This document shows, piece after piece, positions 40,578 to 48,978 of a DNA stretch of 64,000 nt; within the stretch, counting starts at the first letter, position 1, and each line of letters begins with the position of its first letter. This DNA comes from Sphingomonas sp. Lineage in GTDB: Bacteria; Pseudomonadota; Alphaproteobacteria; Sphingomonadales; Sphingomonadaceae. The translations under genes were made by a program, and so were the position numbers. Where the stretch lies: NCBI RefSeq assembly GCF_019635455.1, contig NZ_JAHBZJ010000007.1, positions 1 through 64,000 of the forward strand. The letters run 5' to 3'. A model generated the notes under the pieces. That model ran no database searches. It was not told the origin of the DNA and worked only from the letters and a program-made list of their open reading frames with translations.

Positions 40578-41924
40578 ATGGCCGATACCGACTACGACCT
40601 TTTCGTCATCGGCGCGGGTTCCGGGGGCGTGCGCGCCAGTCGCGTCGCCGCCGCGCATGGGGCGAAGGTGGCGATCGCCGAGGAATATCGCGTCGGCGGC
40701 ACCTGTGTCATCCGCGGCTGCGTCCCGAAGAAGCTGCTCGTCTATGGCGCGCATTTCGCCGAGGATCTGAAGGATGCGCGCCGTTTTGGCTGGAACGTCC
40801 CGGATTGCGATTTCGACTGGACGTGCCTGCGCGACAATGTGCTGTCGGAGGTGGATCGCCTGAACAAGGCCTATACCAGCACGCTCGACAGCCATGGCGT
40901 CGATATCATCCACGAACGCGCCACCGTGTCCGGCCCGAACACCGTGACGCTGGCGAGCGGGCGGAGGATCACGGCGGGCAAGATCCTGATCGCGGTGGGC
41001 GCCCGCCCGCATGTTCCCGGCTGTCCCGGCCACGAACTGGGCATCACCTCGAACGAGGTGTTCCACCTCGATGCGATCCCCCGGCGCGTGCTGATCGCGG
41101 GCGCCGGCTATATCGCCAACGAATTCGCCGGCATCTTCAACGAATTCGGCAGCAAGGTGACGCTCATCAATCGCTCCGACGTGATCCTGCGCGGCTATGA
41201 CGAGCAGATTCGCGACCGGCTGCTCCAGATTTCGATGACCAAGGGGATCGATTTCCGTTTCCACGCCGAATTTCGCGGGATCGAGAAACAGGCGGATGGC
41301 TCGTTGAAGGTCGGCATGACCAATCATGACGATATCGAGGTGGATTGCGTGCTGTTCGCCACGGGTCGCGTTCCCAATACCGAAGCACTGGGCCTGGCCG
41401 ATGCCGGGGTCGAGCTTGATTCGAAGGGTGCGGTGGTGGTTGGCGACGACAACCGGTCCTCGGTCGAATCGATCTATGCGGTAGGCGACGTCACCAACCG
41501 GGTCCAGCTGACCCCGGTCGCGATCCGCGAGGGGCAGGCGTTCGCCGACACCGTGTTCGGCGGCAAGCCGACGACCGTCGATTATGGCTGCATCCCCTCA
41601 GCCGTGTTCAGTCACCCGCCGATCGCCGGGGTCGGCATGACCGAGAGCGAGGCGAAGCAGAAATACGGGGCGGTGCGCGTCTATACCTCTGACTTCCGCG
41701 CGATGAAGAACGTGCTGGCCGCCCGCAACGAACGCGCGCTCTACAAGATGATTTGCGAGCCCAATTCCGGGCAGGTGCTGGGCCTCCACATGATCGGTCC
41801 CGACGCGCCCGAAATCCTCCAGGCGGCGGCGGTGGCGGTGAAGGCCGGGCTGACCAAGGACGCGTTCGACCAGACCGTCGCGCTGCATCCCAGCATGGCG
41901 GAAGAACTGGTGCTGATGAAGTGA
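40578..41924 (+). CDS. gor: Glutathione-disulfide reductase
   Basis: The 448-residue flavoprotein has the FAD-binding start DYDLFVIGAGSGGVRASRVAA, the redox disulphide GGTCVIRGCVPKK, the NADPH motif IAGAGYIANEFAGI and the C-terminal interface LHPSMAEELV with the catalytic His. It reduces oxidised glutathione with NADPH in the cytoplasm and supplies the glutaredoxin pathway used by one half of the fused ArsC. CAGGAG precedes the start. It is convergent with the dicarboxylate carrier gene, with hairpins between. Confidence 0.95.
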   Translation: MADTDYDLFVIGAGSGGVRASRVAAAHGAKVAIAEEYRVGGTCVIRGCVPKKLLVYGAHFAEDLKDARRFGWNVPDCDFDWTCLRDNVLSEVDRLNKAYTSTLDSHGVDIIHERATVSGPNTVTLASGRRITAGKILIAVGARPHVPGCPGHELGITSNEVFHLDAIPRRVLIAGAGYIANEFAGIFNEFGSKVTLINRSDVILRGYDEQIRDRLLQISMTKGIDFRFHAEFRGIEKQADGSLKVGMTNHDDIEVDCVLFATGRVPNTEALGLADAGVELDSKGAVVVGDDNRSSVESIYAVGDVTNRVQLTPVAIREGQAFADTVFGGKPTTVDYGCIPSAVFSHPPIAGVGMTESEAKQKYGAVRVYTSDFRAMKNVLAARNERALYKMICEPNSGQVLGLHMIGPDAPEILQAAAVAVKAGLTKDAFDQTVALHPSMAEELVLMK

Positions 41925-41953
41925 TTGGCACGTCAGCGCGTCAGCGGTGACCA

Positions 41954-41972
41954 GAGGCTGCGCGGCAGCCTC
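41954..41972. terminator. Hairpin between convergent gor and carrier genes
   Basis: GAGGCTGC and GCAGCCTC form a perfect 8-bp stem with a 3-base loop. A second short stem, CCCCGC-GCAA-GCGGGG, lies about 15 bases further on. No T-run is present. They likely help end both transcripts. Confidence 0.5.
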
Positions 41973-42010
41973 CGCCATTCACTCCCCCGCGCAAGCGGGG
42001 CGGAAAGCGA

Positions 42011-43270
42011 TCACTCGGCCCGCAACAACGCGTCCGCCTCGCTCTCCTCGCCCCCCTCGCCGGCGATCGCGCGGGTCGCGGCGACGTCCATCGCGACATT
42101 GCCGACCGTGCGAAAGATGTCGGGGATCGTCTCCACCGCGACCAGCAGGCCGAGCGGCGCGATCGGCACCCCCATCGCGATCGCGATCGGCGCGATCGAA
42201 CTGACGAAGCTGATCGTGCCGGGCAAACCCACCGCGCCCATCGTCGTGATCGCCGCTGCCGCCCATCCGGCCGCAAGCTGCCCCGCGCCCAGCTCGATCC
42301 CGAACCAGTGTGCGACATAGATGGCGACCGCGAAATTCATCGCCGGCCCGGTCCACCGGAACAGCGCGACCGCCAGCGGCAGGACCACGCCGGCGCGTGC
42401 CACCGGTACGTTCAGCGCTTCGGTCCCGCGCAGCATCGCGGGCAGGCTGGCGAGCGACGACTGGGTCGATGCCGCGACCGACTGGGCCGGCAGGATCGCG
42501 CGCACGAACCGGCCCGGCGGCACCTTGGCCGCCACCCATGCGAACGGCACCGACGCCAGCCACAGCACGATGCCCACGCTGCTGACGATCAGCACATAAT
42601 GGAGCAACGCGCCGAACGCCGACGTACCCGCGCGCGCGCCCACGACATAGGCGAGCGCGCCGACGCCGATCGGTCCCAGCCACAGCACCCAGTTGATCAT
42701 CACCAGCATCGCGTCGCCGATCGCCCTGAAGAACGCGGTCAGCCGCGTCCGCTCCTCGGCGGGCAGCCTGGTGATCGCGAAGGCGAAGACGGTGGTGAAC
42801 AGGATCATCGGCAGGAACGCGTCATTGACCGCCGATGCGATCGGGTTCGACGGCACGATCGCGACCAGGAAGGCGGAGAAGGGCGGCACCTCCCCGGTCG
42901 GCGGCGCCGCACCCAATGCGCCGCGCAACGCCTCTGCCAGATCGCTTCCCAGCGGAAAGGCCGAGAGAAATCCGAGCGTCAGTGCGCCCCCGAGCGCCGA
43001 TGACACCCAGAGCAGGGCGATGAAGATCGCCAGCGCCCGCCCCGCCAGCCGGCTCGCCCGCGCCGCCTCTGCCGTCGCGGCGATTCCGGTGATGAGCAGC
43101 GAGACGACGAGCGGCACGATCGTCATCTGCAATGCGTGCAGCCACATCGTTCCGATCGGCTGCACCCAGTCGGCGGCGGTCAGCGCCCCTTTCGGCATGA
43201 AGGCGGCGACGGCGATGCCGAGAAGCAGGCCGAGGATCAGCGACAGAAAGATGCGGGTCGGTTGCGACAT
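42011..43270 (-). CDS. Dicarboxylate/amino acid:cation symporter (DAACS family)
   Basis: The 419-residue membrane protein has about eight hydrophobic segments and the family signatures. Those are the serine-rich reentrant loop ([17 protein letters not shown]), the late [11 protein letters not shown] loop, and [11 protein letters not shown] in the substrate and cation-binding part. Members carry C4-dicarboxylates, glutamate or aspartate with Na+ or H+. The exact substrate is not clear; the NMDGT motif of GltP is not present, and the equivalent here is PAMNFAVA, so a neutral or dicarboxylate substrate is possible. The gene is divergent from glmM with 71 bases between. Confidence 0.9.
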   Translation of the reverse strand: MSQPTRIFLSLILGLLLGIAVAAFMPKGALTAADWVQPIGTMWLHALQMTIVPLVVSLLITGIAATAEAARASRLAGRALAIFIALLWVSSALGGALTLGFLSAFPLGSDLAEALRGALGAAPPTGEVPPFSAFLVAIVPSNPIASAVNDAFLPMILFTTVFAFAITRLPAEERTRLTAFFRAIGDAMLVMINWVLWLGPIGVGALAYVVGARAGTSAFGALLHYVLIVSSVGIVLWLASVPFAWVAAKVPPGRFVRAILPAQSVAASTQSSLASLPAMLRGTEALNVPVARAGVVLPLAVALFRWTGPAMNFAVAIYVAHWFGIELGAGQLAAGWAAAAITTMGAVGLPGTISFVSSIAPIAIAMGVPIAPLGLLVAVETIPDIFRTVGNVAMDVAATRAIAGEGGEESEADALLRAE

Positions 43271-43341
43271 ACTCGCCCTTCAGCAAAAGCGGCGCTATCA
43301 CCGCGCGGCAGGAAGTGGGCAAGGTCGCAAAGCGGACGATT

Positions 43342-44682
43342 ATGGCAAGAAAATATTTCGGCACCGATGGAATTCGCGGCAAGACGAATGTCGGCGCGAT
43401 GACCGCGGCGATGGCGATGAAGGTCGGCATGGCCGCCGGCGCCCATTTCCGCCGGGGCGATCACCGGCACCGGGTGGTGATCGGCAAGGATACGCGCCTG
43501 TCGGGCTATATGCTTGAAAATGCGCTGGTCGCCGGTTTCACCAGCGTCGGCATGGACGTGGTGCTGGTCGGCCCGATGCCGACCCCGGCGGTGGCGATGC
43601 TGACCCATTCGATGCGGGCGGATATGGGCGTGATGATCTCCGCCAGCCACAATCCCTATGCGGACAACGGCATCAAGCTGTTCGGGCCGGACGGGTACAA
43701 GCTGTCCGACGCCGACGAACTGGCGATCGAGGCGCTGGTGGAGGGCGAGATTTCGCTCGCCGCCTCGTCCGACATCGGACGCGCCCGCCGGATCGAGGAC
43801 GCGCGGGGCCGCTACATCCATTTCGCCAAATCGACCTTCCCCGAACAGCTGCGCCTCGACGGGCTGAAGATCGTGATCGATTGCGCCAATGGCGCCGCCT
43901 ATCAGGTCGCGCCGTCAGCGCTGTGGGAACTGGGGGCAGAGGTCGTTGCGATCGGCGTCGAACCCAATGGCAAGAATATCAACGATCAGGTCGGCTCCAC
44001 CGCGCCGCTGACGCTGTGCGAAACGGTGGTGGCATCCGGCGCACAGATCGGCATCGCACTGGATGGCGACGCCGACCGGCTGATCGTCGCCGACGAACGC
44101 GGCGAGGTAGTCGATGGCGACCAGCTGATGGCGACGATCGCCGGCGGCTGGGCGCGGCAGGGGCGGCTGCGCGGCGACGGGCTGGTCGCGACCGTCATGT
44201 CGAACCTGGGCCTCGAACGGCATCTGGCGGCGCAGGGCCTGGGCCTTGTCCGCACAAAGGTGGGCGACCGCTATGTCCTGGAGGAGATGCGTGGGTCGGG
44301 CTACAATGTCGGTGGCGAACAATCGGGCCACATCATCCTGTCGGACTATGCGACCACCGGCGACGGCCTGGTTGCGGCGCTTCAGGTGCTGGCCGAACTG
44401 GTCCGTGCGGACGCTCCGGCCAGTGAGGTGCTGCACCAGTTCGATCCGCTGCCGCAGCTGCTCAAGAATGTCCGCTTCGCCGGTGGCAAGCCGCTCGACG
44501 ACGATGCGGTCAGGGACGTGATCGCCGCCGCGGAGGCGGAACTGAACGGCACCGGCCGCCTCGTCATCCGCGCGTCCGGCACCGAACCGGTGATCCGCGT
44601 GATGGCCGAGGGGGAGGATATGGGGCAGGTCGAAACCGTGGTCGATCGGATCTGCGACGCGGTGCGCAGGGCGGCCGCCTGA
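43342..44682 (+). CDS. glmM: Phosphoglucosamine mutase
   Basis: The 446-residue alpha-D-phosphohexomutase converts glucosamine-6-phosphate to glucosamine-1-phosphate for peptidoglycan and LPS. Start [16 protein letters not shown] is typical. The phosphoserine loop is [15 protein letters not shown], the metal loop DGDADRL and the sugar loop GGEQSGHI, with the phosphate-binding [12 protein letters not shown] near the end. No ribosome site is evident just before the ATG. The GFA gene begins within its stop codon. Confidence 0.96.
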   Translation: MARKYFGTDGIRGKTNVGAMTAAMAMKVGMAAGAHFRRGDHRHRVVIGKDTRLSGYMLENALVAGFTSVGMDVVLVGPMPTPAVAMLTHSMRADMGVMISASHNPYADNGIKLFGPDGYKLSDADELAIEALVEGEISLAASSDIGRARRIEDARGRYIHFAKSTFPEQLRLDGLKIVIDCANGAAYQVAPSALWELGAEVVAIGVEPNGKNINDQVGSTAPLTLCETVVASGAQIGIALDGDADRLIVADERGEVVDGDQLMATIAGGWARQGRLRGDGLVATVMSNLGLERHLAAQGLGLVRTKVGDRYVLEEMRGSGYNVGGEQSGHIILSDYATTGDGLVAALQVLAELVRADAPASEVLHQFDPLPQLLKNVRFAGGKPLDDDAVRDVIAAAEAELNGTGRLVIRASGTEPVIRVMAEGEDMGQVETVVDRICDAVRRAAA

Positions 44683-45101
44683 CCGCGGCGATCCATCGCG
44701 GCGCGTGCCTGTGCGGACGGGTGACGTTCACGGTGACCGGCGATGTCCCGGCGCCAGACGCCTGTCATTGCCGCGCCTGCCGAAAGTCGTCGGGCCATTT
44801 CTTCGTTTCGACCGATGTGCCGCGCGACCGTCTGGTCGTGCGCGGGAGCGAGCATGTGCGCTGGTATGCCTCGTCACGCGCGGTCCGTCGCGGCTTTTGC
44901 GGCACCTGCGGATCGCCGCTGTTCTGGGACCGGCCCGCGCGCGACTGGATCGGCGTGGCGACGGGCGCGTTCGACGATCCCATCGGCACGCGCATCGCCG
45001 CGCATGTTCATGTCGGCGAGAAGGGCGATTATTATGCGCTTCCCGCCGACGAACCGGCCTGGCTCGCGGTGCCTCCGCCACACCCTTGCACGGACCGATA
45101 A
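44679..45101 (+). CDS. GFA-fold zinc protein, probable CTG start
   Basis: The 140-residue protein has the glutathione-dependent formaldehyde-activating enzyme (GFA) fold. Zinc motifs are GACLCG at about residues 9-14, CHCRACRK, and [10 protein letters not shown]. From the GTG at 44721 the first motif would be lost; the frame upstream contains no ATG, GTG or TTG. The CTG at 44679, overlapping the glmM stop (CTGA) and preceded by AGGGCGG, gives a complete protein. CTG starts are rare, and this is an inference from family completeness. Most GFA-fold proteins have unknown substrates. Confidence 0.75.
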   Translation: MTAAIHRGACLCGRVTFTVTGDVPAPDACHCRACRKSSGHFFVSTDVPRDRLVVRGSEHVRWYASSRAVRRGFCGTCGSPLFWDRPARDWIGVATGAFDDPIGTRIAAHVHVGEKGDYYALPADEPAWLAVPPPHPCTDR

Positions 45102-45133
45102 AGTACCATATCCATACTATCAATAAATGGTAC
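45086..45133 (+). promoter_or_regulatory. Promoter with inverted repeat ahead of a MarR gene
   Basis: TTGCAC (45086-45091) and TATCCA (45109-45114) have 17-base spacing and could be -35 and -10 boxes. GTACCAT (45103-45109) is mirrored by ATGGTAC (45127-45133), overlapping the -10 area. The inverted repeat is a natural operator for autoregulation by the MarR protein. Confidence 0.55.
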
Positions 45134-45146
45134 GGAGTCGTGGCTG

Positions 45147-45620
45147 ATGTCGGATATGTGGATTGAACGGGTGTCGTTGCCGGCGTTGCTGCGGCATGCG
45201 CGTGGTGCCTATGGCCGGGCGATGCGCGCCGCGCTGGAGGCAGAGGGCTATGACGATGTCCCGCGCAACGGCCTGTATGTGATCGGCGGCCTGGCGATCG
45301 ATGCGGAGGTGCCGCTGGCGCATCTCATCGCCGATCTTGGCCTGTCGAAACAGGCGGCGGGACAATTGGTCGATACGCTCGTCACCCGGGGCTATCTCGA
45401 TCGCCGGGTCGATCCCCAGGATCGCCGGCGGCTGGTGGTGACGCTCGCCGAACGTGGCCGCGCGGCCGCTGTCGCTCAGCATGCCGCGCGCGACCGCATC
45501 GACGCGCTGTTGCGCGATCGCGTCGGCGAAAACGGTGTTACCGCGTTGCGCCGGATGCTCGCCGCGATCATCGCGGTTGGCCGGGAAGACGCGGAATCGG
45601 CGGAACCGGCGCCGGCCTAA
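45147..45620 (+). CDS. MarR-family transcription regulator
   Basis: The 157-residue winged-helix protein has the MarR order: a helical start (WIERVSLPALLRHARGAYGRAM), the HTH PLAHLIADLGLSKQAAGQLVDTLVTRGYL, and the wing RRVDPQDRRRLVVTLAERG. A dimerisation helix follows. GGAG lies nine bases before the ATG. It should repress genes at the inverted repeat at 45103-45133, including its own. The target may be the GFA gene upstream or genes elsewhere; no transporter is adjacent. Ligand unknown. Confidence 0.93.
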   Translation: MSDMWIERVSLPALLRHARGAYGRAMRAALEAEGYDDVPRNGLYVIGGLAIDAEVPLAHLIADLGLSKQAAGQLVDTLVTRGYLDRRVDPQDRRRLVVTLAERGRAAAVAQHAARDRIDALLRDRVGENGVTALRRMLAAIIAVGREDAESAEPAPA

Positions 45621-45691
45621 GCGCCTCACGGTCCCGCGCGCGATGGCCGGCCGACCGTCAATCCGGTCCACCGCGCGCCGGGATCGAAGGG

Positions 45692-46492
45692 CTAGGCCAG
45701 CAACTGGTTCAGAAGCGCGGCGAGGCGGTAGCCGGCCTGTTTCATGCGTTGTGCGGCGAGCGGATATTTCTGCGCCGGATATGTCGTCGGCAGCGTCTCC
45801 ACCACCGGGCAGATCGGCGAATGCGTCGTATAGCACGGCGAGAGCACGTCGAAAATCTGGTCGCGCGCCATGTCGCTGCTTTCGATCGCCCAGCTTCGCG
45901 GAGTGCCGCCCAGCGTCACCGTGACGCCATTGGACATCAACTCGCTCGCGATCGCGGCGGGGTCCTCGCTGTGATCCTCGACCACATCCTTGTCCCAGAT
46001 GGTGTGGATGGTCTTCACGCTCAACCCCATCACGATGTTGTTGTACCCGATCGGGTCCGACCCATGCAGCGGCTGGTGAAGGTCGCCGACGAGATGGACG
46101 ATATATTTCAGCGCCTCCAGCCGTGCGGTGGCGCTTTGCTGAGTGCTGGCGAGGATGGGGCTGTAATAGGCGATCGCCTCGTCGGCGCACAGGCCGGTGT
46201 CGGGGCAGGCATGGGCGGGCGCCTCCGATCCGTCCACCGGGATGCGGGTGCTGTGGATCGGTGTTCCCGGCACCCGCTGGCTATCCGCCCAGGACGAGAC
46301 GTCGGACAAATGGGTGGCGCCTTCCTGTGCGAGCAGGGACTGGATCTTCGCAAGGACGGCGGGTTGCAGGTTCGCTTCGGCGATCGTGGCGATCGCGGCA
46401 TGGCCGACATTGCCCCACGCGCCCGCGGGGGAGGGGCTGGCGCACAGCGCGATCGGCAGCGCCAGGGCGAGCAGTCGGGTCTTGAACGTCAT
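45692..46492 (-). CDS. Secreted S1/P1-type nuclease
   Basis: The 266-residue product has a signal peptide ending SPAGA, so mature Trp1 is in AWGNVGH, the N-terminal zinc-binding residue of this phospholipase-C-like fold. More zinc ligands are seen in HLSDVSSWAD, HSTRIPV and YIVHLVGDLHQPLH, and in NNIVMG and IHTIWDKDVVE. Such enzymes degrade single-stranded DNA and RNA outside the cell and release nucleotides. GAGGAG precedes the ATG at 46492. The preceding small gene ends 11 bases before, suggesting one transcript. Confidence 0.92.
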   Translation of the reverse strand: MTFKTRLLALALPIALCASPSPAGAWGNVGHAAIATIAEANLQPAVLAKIQSLLAQEGATHLSDVSSWADSQRVPGTPIHSTRIPVDGSEAPAHACPDTGLCADEAIAYYSPILASTQQSATARLEALKYIVHLVGDLHQPLHGSDPIGYNNIVMGLSVKTIHTIWDKDVVEDHSEDPAAIASELMSNGVTVTLGGTPRSWAIESSDMARDQIFDVLSPCYTTHSPICPVVETLPTTYPAQKYPLAAQRMKQAGYRLAALLNQLLA

Positions 46493-46503
46493 GATCTCTC
46501 TCC

Positions 46504-46995
46504 TCATGAATTCGCTTTTTCACAGCGATAGAAATGCTGGGTCCCGATCCGCACATGGTGCGCGCCCGGCCATTCCACGGCGCGCGTGACGCGCCGGTTG
46601 GCCTGCGACAGATCCTCGCCCCCATCGACGTCGTAGAGCACCTGTTCGGAATAGGTGATCGATCGGGCGTCGATCGCGTACCGGCCACGTTCGGTGTTCG
46701 CGAGATATTGTCCGTTCGAGAGGTACGACACCGCGCTGAACAGGTCGCATCCGGCCTGCGGGTCGCCCCGATTGTCGCGGCGGCTCCAGGTGCCGATCAG
46801 CGATCCGGGCGGGACGACGGCGGCCGGCTTCGGCATGGGCGTCGGCGCGGCGTCGATGCTGGCGGTCGGGGCAACGCGCACGGTTCCCGGGGCGGGGGCG
46901 TCTTCCGCCGTGCGCGGCCAGATCCAGATGGTGAAGAGCACGGCCATCGCGCCCGCGCCGCCGACCAGGCAATGTTTCCATTCGCGTGTCGTCAT
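46504..46995 (-). CDS. Membrane-anchored protein of unknown function next to the nuclease gene
   Basis: The 163-residue product begins MTTREWKHCLVGGAGAMAV and has one membrane segment (GAMAVLFTIWIWP). A Pro/Ala-rich linker and an outer domain follow: SLIGTWSRRDNRGDPQAGCDLFSAVSYLSNGQYLA, in pieces resembling small lipocalin-like beta proteins. Late residues include GTQHFYRCEK. GGAG lies shortly before the ATG pair at 46995-46998. I do not recognise the family. It is directly upstream of the S1/P1 nuclease gene on the same strand and perhaps helps it in the envelope. Confidence 0.65.
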   Translation of the reverse strand: MTTREWKHCLVGGAGAMAVLFTIWIWPRTAEDAPAPGTVRVAPTASIDAAPTPMPKPAAVVPPGSLIGTWSRRDNRGDPQAGCDLFSAVSYLSNGQYLANTERGRYAIDARSITYSEQVLYDVDGGEDLSQANRRVTRAVEWPGAHHVRIGTQHFYRCEKANS

Positions 46996-47026
46996 CATGC
47001 TCTCCATGGGACGGCCCGGCGGCGGG

Positions 47027-47983
47027 TCAGCTTCGCGTGGCGCCTCCCGCGGCCCGCCGGCGGGGACTCGGTTGCGCGGGTGTGGCCGCATCCGCGCGCG
47101 CGTCCTGCGCGAGCGCGAGCGTGCCGAGCGGCCCGGCCTGGGCGCCCAGCAGCGCCTCGACCAGAATCGGTTGCGCATCGAGGGTCAGATACCCGTTGAG
47201 GCTCGCCCGCATCGCGCGCTCGATCGCCGGGGCAAGGCCGGGATTACCCATCACGACACCACCGCCGAACGCGATCCGGTCGGCAACGGTGTGGCACATC
47301 AACGCGTGGCAAAGCTGCCCCAGATAGTCGATCGGCGCGGCCCATCGCGGGTCGTTCAGCGCGATGTCCTCGGGGATGACGCCGGCGAAGCGCGCGACGA
47401 TCGCCTTGCCAGAGGCGAGGCCTTCGACGCAGTCGGTGTGATAGGGGCATACGCTCGGGTGGCGGTCATCGACCTGGCGGACCGCGCGGACATGGCCGAG
47501 TTCGGCGTGATGCTCGCGCGCGCCTGCATCACCGGACGCAAAACCGACGCCGACGCCGGTGCCAACCGTCACATAGGCGAACTGGCGGGTATCGCGCCCC
47601 GCCCCCCATCGGCGTTCGGCGGCGGCAGCGGCGTTGACGTCGGTGTCGATGCGAACCGGCCGATCGATTCCCGCCGCGATCCGGCGCAGCACCGCCGCGC
47701 CGCTCCATCCGGGTTTGGAGGTCTGCTGGATCGATCCGAATTCCGGGTGCAGCGGATTGAGGTTCAGGGGGCCGAAGCTCCCGATCCCCAGCGCGTCGAA
47801 ACCCGGACCGCGATACCATCGCTCGATCTGGCGGGCGATGGTGGCAAGCGTGTCTTCCGAATCGCCGGTGGGAAGCGACAGCTGATCGATGATCCCGTCC
47901 GGTCCGTGGCCGAGCGTACAGATGCATTTCGTGCCGCCCAGTTCGACCCCGGCGAACAATGGCCCTTTCGTCGTCACGCGCAT
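47027..47983 (-). CDS. ROK-family sugar kinase (mannokinase/fructokinase-like)
   Basis: The 318-residue kinase starts LFAGVELGGTKCICTLG (ATP motif) and has GIGSFGPLNLNP, GTGVGVG and the ROK zinc and signature region HHAELGHVRAVR followed by CPYHTDCVEGLASG. The pattern CxxxxDCxEGLASG is that of fructo/mannokinases (Mak, YajF), which phosphorylate free mannose or fructose at C6. The Arg-rich tail is unusual. It begins one base after the SGNH gene stop and is divergent from the TonB receptor gene. In the locus it would phosphorylate the mannose freed by the GH92 enzyme. Specificity is inference. Confidence 0.9.
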   Translation of the reverse strand: MRVTTKGPLFAGVELGGTKCICTLGHGPDGIIDQLSLPTGDSEDTLATIARQIERWYRGPGFDALGIGSFGPLNLNPLHPEFGSIQQTSKPGWSGAAVLRRIAAGIDRPVRIDTDVNAAAAAERRWGAGRDTRQFAYVTVGTGVGVGFASGDAGAREHHAELGHVRAVRQVDDRHPSVCPYHTDCVEGLASGKAIVARFAGVIPEDIALNDPRWAAPIDYLGQLCHALMCHTVADRIAFGGGVVMGNPGLAPAIERAMRASLNGYLTLDAQPILVEALLGAQAGPLGTLALAQDARADAATPAQPSPRRRAAGGATRS

Positions 47984-47984
47984 G

Positions 47985-48761
47985 TCAGCGGCGGCCCCGC
48001 TCGACCCGCGCGAGATGCGGCGCGAGCACGCGCTCCATCACCTCATAACCGGCGACGAGCGGGTGGACGCCATCACGGGCCAGCCCCTCGCGCATCCCGC
48101 CCTCCGGCGTGGCCAGCGCGGCGTGATAGTCGATCCAGTCCGCGCCGAGCCGGCGGCTCAACGCGCGCAGCATCGCGTTCAGCGCGACGATGTCGTTCGC
48201 CGGCCGTTTTTCGGGTCGCCAGCGAAAGGCGGCGGCGGGCGGCACCGATCCGATCAGAACCCTGACGCCCTGCGCCTTTGCCAGAATCGCCATCGCCGCG
48301 ATATTGTCGCGCGACTGGGCCAGCGTCATCGGGCCGGTATTGCCGGCAATATCGTTCGTCCCCGCCATGATGTGAACCGCCATCGGCCGCAGCGCGATCA
48401 CGTCGGGCATCATCCGCAACACCATCTGCGGGGTCGTCTGGCCGCTGATCCCACGGCAGATCCGGCGCGGCGTGAAGAATTCCGGCCGCAGGCGATTCCA
48501 CCCCTCGGTAATGCTGTCGCCCATGAAGACGATCGTGGGACGAATGCCCGCCGCGACGATCCGGGCATTGTCCTCCGCATAGCGGGCGAGGTTGGGGAAA
48601 TCGTCCCGCAACTGTCGTTCGCGGGCAAGTTCCGCTTCGCTGCGGGGGGTGGTTTGCGCGCCCGCCGTTCCGGCCATGAGCCAGCCGGCGGCGCCGGCGA
48701 CGGCGGCAAGCGCCTGGCGGCGATACAGGCGCGAACCACGCATCGATTCAGATTGGTCCAT
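47985..48761 (-). CDS. Exported SGNH/GDSL esterase (first of two)
   Basis: The 258-residue protein has a twin-arginine-like signal (RLYRRQALAAVAGAAGWLMA) and an SGNH hydrolase fold: IVFMGDSITEGW (catalytic Ser), GISGQTTPQMVLR (Gly), MAGTNDIAGN (Asn) and a C-terminal ARDGVHPLVAGY (Asp, His). This matches carbohydrate esterases that remove acetyl or other acyl groups from polysaccharides in the periplasm. GGAGAGG precedes the ATG. It is the first gene of the leftward pair with the ROK kinase, divergent from the TonB receptor. Confidence 0.9.
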   Translation of the reverse strand: MDQSESMRGSRLYRRQALAAVAGAAGWLMAGTAGAQTTPRSEAELARERQLRDDFPNLARYAEDNARIVAAGIRPTIVFMGDSITEGWNRLRPEFFTPRRICRGISGQTTPQMVLRMMPDVIALRPMAVHIMAGTNDIAGNTGPMTLAQSRDNIAAMAILAKAQGVRVLIGSVPPAAAFRWRPEKRPANDIVALNAMLRALSRRLGADWIDYHAALATPEGGMREGLARDGVHPLVAGYEVMERVLAPHLARVERGRR

Positions 48762-48901
48762 TGCCAATTCCTCTCCTTCCCGACCGTGTGGCACGATCGA
48801 TAATAAATCAATCAAATTTTTAAAATCTTCGAGAACCAGGCTGGGCATCGCGCGTTTCCTGCCGCTTCCAGCCTGCGCAGTGACACAAAAGAGCAATACC
48901 G

Positions 48902-48933
48902 TTGACATATTAAATTCATCGTGTTTTTTTAAT
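48902..48933 (+). promoter_or_regulatory. Candidate promoter and operator of the TonB receptor gene
   Basis: TTGACA (48902-48907) is a perfect -35 box, though the following T-rich stretch gives only an approximate -10. Overlapping it, ATTAAA (48909-48914) mirrors TTTAAT (48928-48933). AT-rich dyads of this type suit ROK-family repressors, and one is encoded in this locus. Confidence 0.4.
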
Positions 48934-48978
48934 GGCCACACGGATCGACAATGAGTCCGGTCATTACGGGAGGATCGA

